Of a stretch of 64,000 nucleotides of DNA, positions 59,078-64,000 are shown one piece after another; position 1 is the first letter of the stretch; the number at the start of each line of letters is the position of its first letter. The position numbers and the translations under genes are program-made. The notes below the pieces were generated by a model that was given only the letters and a program-made list of their open reading frames with translations, searched no databases and was not told the origin of the DNA. Source of the DNA: Phytoseiulus persimilis (taxonomy: Eukaryota > Arthropoda > Arachnida > Mesostigmata > Phytoseiidae); NCBI GenBank assembly GCA_037576195.1, contig CM075103.1, forward strand, positions 2,852,001 to 2,916,000, in the 5' to 3' direction.

Positions 59078-61109
59078 ATGCCCATCTTCGGCTTCGGCGG
59101 TACTCCGATCGAGCAGGAAATTGAAAAAGCCACCAAAGAGACCGTGATAAAAGGTTGGTTGCTGCTACCGTTCTATCAGTCGCTCACCCACTCGCATGAT
59201 GCCAGCAGTGGAAAAGAAAGGCAGGCTCCAAGGACGGGAAACGAACTTAGAGAGCTGTTCCGCAGATAAAGTCTGTAATCTTGGAGAAGAACGTGAGTGC
59301 GAAATACGGGATTCCGGCTCACGCCCTGGCGTTGCATGCAATATCAGCTGATAGGACAGCTCTCGGAGAGGTGCTCCGCCAAAGTTGCTGATGAGTCATA
59401 GAATCAAAAAACTGCCTCCTGTTCGACTTTCCCTATCTGCTGTCGCTTCCTCGGTCGTTCTCAAGCCTGGACCAGTGCCGATGCGACGGCAGTCGTTGTC
59501 TGGAGCACGGGGAGGACCGGGAGATTTTGAGAGGATATGACGTAAGCAAGCTCACGACACGCCCGCGACTCTGTACATGCAGAATGACGCTCACTATGCT
59601 CATCCCATGGATTTCGTTGCGGATCACTGCATCACTCGATTCTGACTAGCGTGATTAGACTCCGACGTGTCGAAGTCACTGCATTCATGATCCGCTGGCT
59701 GGGTCGATTAAGTCTGTTCGTATACATCCGCTCAGCTGACTGTGATCTGCCTTCCACCTGAAACATTTTCCTTCATTGCAGAAGATGTATCAATCATGTA
59801 CGAGCTCTGCGACCGGGTCAACTCCTCACCCGAAGGGACCAAAGAAGCGTACAGATGCCTCACGAAGCGCTTACAAAATCCCAACCCGAGAGTTGCGCTC
59901 TTGACGCTGTCGCTGCTCGATGTGTTCGTGATGAACTGTGGGAAGAAATTCCATCTCGAAGTCTGTTCAAGAGACTTCACGACTCTCTGTAAAAATATCC
60001 TCAGCAGGGGCCACCCGAAGGTCCAAGACAAACTCAAGTTCCTCTTAGCGAAATGGGTGCAGAACGAATTCAAATCCGATCCCCAACTGGCTCTCATAGA
60101 AAACTTCCTCAAACAAAGCAAGTCAGAAGGTGTTCAGTTCGATGTACAGGAGCCGACTCTCGAAATGATGGATGGGATCCCTAAAACACAACCGCAGGCC
60201 AACAGGCAGGAGGAAGACGACCTTGCGAAGGCCATCGAGCTCAGCTTGCAAGAAACCAAAAAGAAACAGACGACGACTTCGAGTCTGTATCCGTCGATGA
60301 GCACCATGTCGAGCAACACCATGACGACACCGATCAGCACCGCATCGGCGACAAGCAATGGTGCAAGCAGCAGCGCGGCGGTGAAGTCCAAAGAAACCAG
60401 AAAGGTCCGCGCTCTCTACGATTTCGAGGCCGCCGAGGAAAACGAGCTCTCGTTCAAAGCAGGCGAGGTCATAATAGTACTGGAAGATCGCGATTCCAAT
60501 TGGTGGAAGGGTTCAAATCACCGTGGAGAAGGTCTTTTCCCATCGAATTTTGTCACGTCCGATCTTGAAGCCCCACCCGCTGAGGATCCCTCATCTTCGA
60601 ATGTCATTGAAACCCCGCAAGTTCAGCAGGTAACCCACATCGACGAGAGCAAGATCGACTTGGTGCTGCAGATGTTGCACGATGCCGATCCCACGGCGCT
60701 GCAGCGAACGGAGCAGGACGCGAAAATGGAAGCTCTGGATGCCGAGTGTTCTCTCATGACTCCGTTGATCGACGCCGAGCTCGTCAGAGTCGATCAGAAG
60801 CAAGCGTCGCAGGCGAATCTGACAAGGCGACTCAACGACGCTCTGGCAATGTACCACCAGCAGTTGCGTCAGCCTCAGATGCCGTTCGTGCCACCCGTGA
60901 TGGGGATGCCGCCTCAGATTCCTCACGGAGTTCCACAAATGCCTTATTATCCTCCGGTTGGAATGCCTCCGCAGGTCGGAATGCCGCCTGGGTATCCAGT
61001 GATGGTCTCGGCGGCTAATATGTCTGGAGGGATACCAATGCAAGGTCACCAACCTCCTATGATGGGCGCCGCTCCGGCCGCTGGCACCTATCAACAGGAT
61101 CAGTATTGA
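59078..61109 (+). CDS. STAM: STAM, signal-transducing adaptor of the ESCRT-0 complex (two exons)
   Basis: Partner of HRS/HGS in ESCRT-0, which sorts ubiquitinated receptors at early endosomes. Exons 59078-59153 and 59782-61109 join in phase 1, for 467 residues. Domains in order: VHS (residues about 5-145, with CGKKFHLEVCSRDF and GHPKVQDKLKFL); a ubiquitin-interacting motif EEDDLAKAIELSLQE at about 170; a Ser/Thr-rich linker; an SH3 domain (about 230-285) with ALYDFEAAEENELSF, NWWKG and GLFPSNFV; a GAT-like coiled coil from about 310 that would bind HRS; and a Pro/Met/Gln-rich tail ending QDQY. Order and sequence match animal STAM along the whole length. The start lies in a good position, with MPIFGFG resembling the N-terminus of the family. 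It is convergent with NFS1. Confidence 0.96.
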
Positions 61110-61394
61110 GACCATCGGTTCTCATGTAGAGTAAGACTCCGAGTCTTGCTCTCGATTCCGCAAACCGATCACAAGCTGCCGTGGCAATTCAGTCATGAGT
61201 GAGAACACGTCTTGATTCTGCGATGGGCGCCACGCGGGCGGTGTTCATTCTCTCGCGTTCCCGTGATTCGAAGCGCTTCGTTTCTGCGCCATCGTCGTAA
61301 AAGTTGGTAGTCGTCTTGGAAGTTTGTTAAGTACGGATTTCAACGACCAATGCAAGCGAGTGTTTCAGAAATATATTCAATACGAGAGTGCAGG

Positions 61395-61400
61395 AATAAA
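61395..61400 (+). terminator. Poly(A) signal, STAM
   Basis: AATAAA 286 bases after the stop codon. Confidence 0.7.
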
Positions 61401-61482
61401 AACGGATGGTAACGAAACAACCGGCTCATGGTTCCATCACCAGCATTTCCAGAACTGAACAGGCGGAAATTCTTCCGTATTG

Positions 61483-61488
61483 TTTATT
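61483..61488 (-). terminator. Poly(A) signal, NFS1
   Basis: AATAAA on the minus strand, about 112 bases after the NFS1 stop codon. Confidence 0.7.
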
Positions 61489-61599
61489 CGACACAAGACT
61501 ATCTGGCTCGATGTAACAAAACAGGAGCGCATCTCCTCCAATAGAGGGAAACGCATCTCAATCCCTGCGCAACCTCCTCTCATTTCAAATATCGATACT

Positions 61600-63542
61600 C
61601 TAATGTTGCGTCCATTTGATCGACTTCAAGTCGACGCCTTCTTGCACCATCTCCCAGAGCGGCGACATATCCCTCAAGCGTTTGACTTGATCAACGATTT
61701 TCGTTGCTGAATACACTACTTCTTCCTCCGTGGTGAAGCGGCCGATCCCGAAACGGATCGATGAATGCGCAAGATCGTCATCGGCTCCGATCGCCCTGGC
61801 AAAAGAATCCTCAGTTAAGTCAGAACAGTATCGAGGCTGATGTTTCATGATCCAGGAATCCTTCACACATTCCATTCTCTAGCACAGGTGTTTCCGCCGA
61901 TCCACAATTCACTCGAGACCGCGAACGATGATTCGATCATATAATCAGTCTTTTTGGATAAGTAACAACTTCCGAAAAAATCGGTGGATTTTGAAAAAGT
62001 TCTATCGATCACTCGAAGAGAGATCTGTTCCAAGAATCGTCGATCAACGACCTGGTTGGACTAGAGCGGTGTGACAGCAGGACTTGATCGACAACGGCTA
62101 ACCCTAGTCTAATGAAAAACGGGAGTACACCAACCTCAGAACGTAACTCGGCTCGAGACTCGCGCTCGTGCAGGCGCTACCCGAACTCAACGCCACGTCT
62201 TTCATTGCCATCAGCAACGATTCGCCCTCGACACACGAGAAAGACAGGTTCACGCATCCCGGGTAGTTACTATCCGGATCTCCGTTTCGAACAACATGAG
62301 TCAGATCCTTCGTGATGAGGTCGATCAGAATATCAGAGAGTCTGCTGACATGCGCGTGGTCATATTCTATTTCCTCTCTCGCGAGGCGACAGGCGGCTCC
62401 AATCCCGACGACCAACGGCGTGGGCACGGTTCCGCTCCGCAGACCACGTTCTTGACCTCCGCCACTTTGGAGCGGTTCCAGGCGAACTCTCGGTCGCCTT
62501 CGCACGTAGAGAACCCCGACACCTTTCGGACCGTAGATCTTGTGACCACTAATGGACATCAGATCGATTTTCATCGCGTTCACATCGATTGGTATCTTCC
62601 CAACAGCCTGAGCAGCGTCTGTGTGGAAGAACACTTTCCTTTCTCGACAGATTCTGCCGATCTCCTCGATGGGCTGACGGACCCCGATCTCATTGTTGAC
62701 TGTCATGACAGAGATGAGCGCGGTTTCGTTCGTGACCGCTCTATCGACTTCACTCATATCTAGAAGACCGTTCTTCATGACGGGAAGATATGTCACTTTG
62801 AACCCTTCGCCTTCGAGGGCTCGACACGAATCCAGAACACATTTGTGCTCGGTCTGCGTGGTCACGATGTGGTTTCGTTTCTCCTTGTAGAAATGCGCTA
62901 CGCCTGGAATCCAATGCGGAGTGCTGATTTTCTGAATTTTCTGCTTGCTAATTCTAGTTCAAGGCGATGAAAAATCCGAGCAGGCCCGCTTCATCTTGGG
63001 AGCCAGTTCTCAGGAAACTCAAACCATTCTCGTCACAGTTTACCGTCGTCCAAAGTATTGCACTGAACCTTCGCAGTTTCCACGGAGTTTCGGTGTTTCC
63101 TGAACTGGTTAAACCGAGAAACTATCAAGCGCAACAAGCAAAATCCGTGTTCCGACGAAAGTGAAGGTCGAGGTTGTCAGTCGGCAGGCAGCGTAAAATC
63201 TACAGAAGCGACCGCTAACAGATGATAAACACTTCCTGGAAGTGCCTTACCTTTAACAGCAATGTTATTACTTTCAGTAGCCCCGGACGTGAAAATTATT
63301 TCTTTGGGATCAGCTCCGATCAGACTCGCTACGTCCGCTCGAGCTTTCTCGACCGCAGATTCGCTCTCCCAGCCGTACTGATGAGTTCTCGAGTGTGGGT
63401 TTCCGTAGGAACCGACTAAAAACGGAAGCATTTCATCCAGAACTCGAGGATCCATGGGTGTAGTGGCTTGGAAATCCAGGTAGAGCGGCCGAAGGCCATC
63501 GTCCAGATTGGTTTTTGATTCGTAGGGGAACAGCGGACGCGG
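61600..63542 (-). CDS. NFS1: NFS1, mitochondrial cysteine desulfurase (5' exon not found)
   Basis: Pyridoxal-phosphate enzyme that takes sulfur from cysteine and passes it to ISCU for iron-sulfur cluster assembly in the mitochondrial matrix. Exons: 63251-63542, 62135-62903 and 61600-61795, in phase (417 residues visible). Motifs: [15 protein letters not shown] at the start of the mature enzyme, [56 protein letters not shown] with the PLP lysine, [12 protein letters not shown], and [10 protein letters not shown] with the catalytic cysteine. The C-terminus [20 protein letters not shown] is almost identical to human. The presequence must come from an upstream exon, since 63542 is a splice acceptor (ATTGCAG) in phase 0. 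I could not identify that exon in the last 460 bases of the window. Confidence 0.97.
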
Positions 63543-64000
63543 CTGCAATCGCAAAAGCTAGTCTATCACTGCCTGCGCAATTGGAGTCGTCACGATTCTC
63601 TGCGCGGATCCGGGTTCGACAGAATCTTTCGATCTTGGTTCGATTAGAAAGCCATCGAGAACATCATGTAATTTCTGGCATGCTATAATACGTGCTGAAT
63701 GCTTACAGGAGGTAGCTGCGAGTTACTCAAGAATCTCAGAGCCACGTATCCGCGTTTGCCAACCGTTCGAAAAATTGGGAGCATGGTTACTGGATGTCAC
63801 CGATTTCGATCATGAGTGTCGGCATCTAGAAGACGAAGAACAAATGTGTGTGAAGAGTAGGGGTGGCCTGCGTATATTCCGCCGCATAACTGCCCTCTCG
63901 AACGCGAGCTCGTCATTGCTCGCGAACGATCATCTGGAAGACGCCGAATGAAATTATCAATGGAGAAGACTACCTTGCAGGAACTCACAGCCCAGATTGC
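63543..64000. other. Upstream intron of NFS1 up to the window end
   Basis: Begins (on the minus strand) before the acceptor of the first recognised NFS1 exon. A minus-strand frame at 63797-63988 contains FIRRLPDDRSRAMTSSRS, basic and Ser-rich like a targeting sequence, but no phase-0 donor tying it to NFS1 was found. Confidence 0.35.

Larger units (their letters stand above)
61110..61599. other. Convergent spacer STAM / NFS1
   Basis: 490 bases with the two 3' untranslated regions. The plus-strand poly(A) signal at 61395 and the minus-strand signal at 61483 are under 90 bases apart. Confidence 0.65.

Overview
The window is nuclear DNA of an animal, not of a prokaryote. Most genes are split by short introns (about 80 to 630 bases) with GT..AG borders, poly(A) signals are AATAAA, and every family recognised is a eukaryotic one. 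Base composition is near 50% GC. A secreted protein that aligns with dust-mite group 7 allergens, together with the compact introns, suggests a chelicerate, most likely a mite. The species is an inference and cannot be read directly.

Layout from left to right. 1-4.6 kb: nothing recognised. 4.6-6.95 kb: two tandem thioredoxin genes (+) with identical first-intron positions. 9.8-13.5 kb: two long Ser/Pro-rich open exons (+) of unknown identity. 18.5-20.4 kb: a PDZ plus tyrosine-phosphatase gene (+) of the PTPN3/PTPN4 type, with no FERM region visible. 22.5-24.96 kb: NOB1 (-), the ribosome-maturation endonuclease. 26.1 kb: SRP9 (+). 26.7-28.4 kb: mitochondrial malonyl-CoA transacylase MCAT (-). 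29.1-30.3 kb: intronless ARMC10-like armadillo protein (+). 31.2-32.2 kb: the group 7 allergen-like secreted protein (+) with a TATA box. 33.4-34.15 kb: an unassigned three-exon candidate (+). 36.0-43.7 kb: a KMT2E/SETD5/UpSET chromatin regulator (-), the largest gene. 43.7-54.2 kb: a long stretch with no recognised gene, rich in short tandem repeats. 54.2-55.0 kb: a single-BIR protein (-). 59.1-61.1 kb: STAM endosomal adaptor (+). 61.6-63.5 kb: cysteine desulfurase NFS1 (-), whose 5' exon was not found.

The neighbours are mostly unrelated housekeeping genes, as is usual in animals. Local arrangements that may matter: NOB1/SRP9 and MCAT/ARMC10-like are divergent pairs that may share promoters, and the second pair has two probably mitochondrial products. 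SRP9/MCAT and STAM/NFS1 are convergent pairs with closely spaced poly(A) signals.

Exon borders were worked out by hand from splice motifs, codon phase and remembered family alignments. Phases close exactly for the thioredoxins, NOB1, MCAT, the allergen-like gene, the SET-domain gene, STAM and NFS1. Coordinates may be off by a base or two. No clear new system was found. The best leads are the structural oddities listed under findings.
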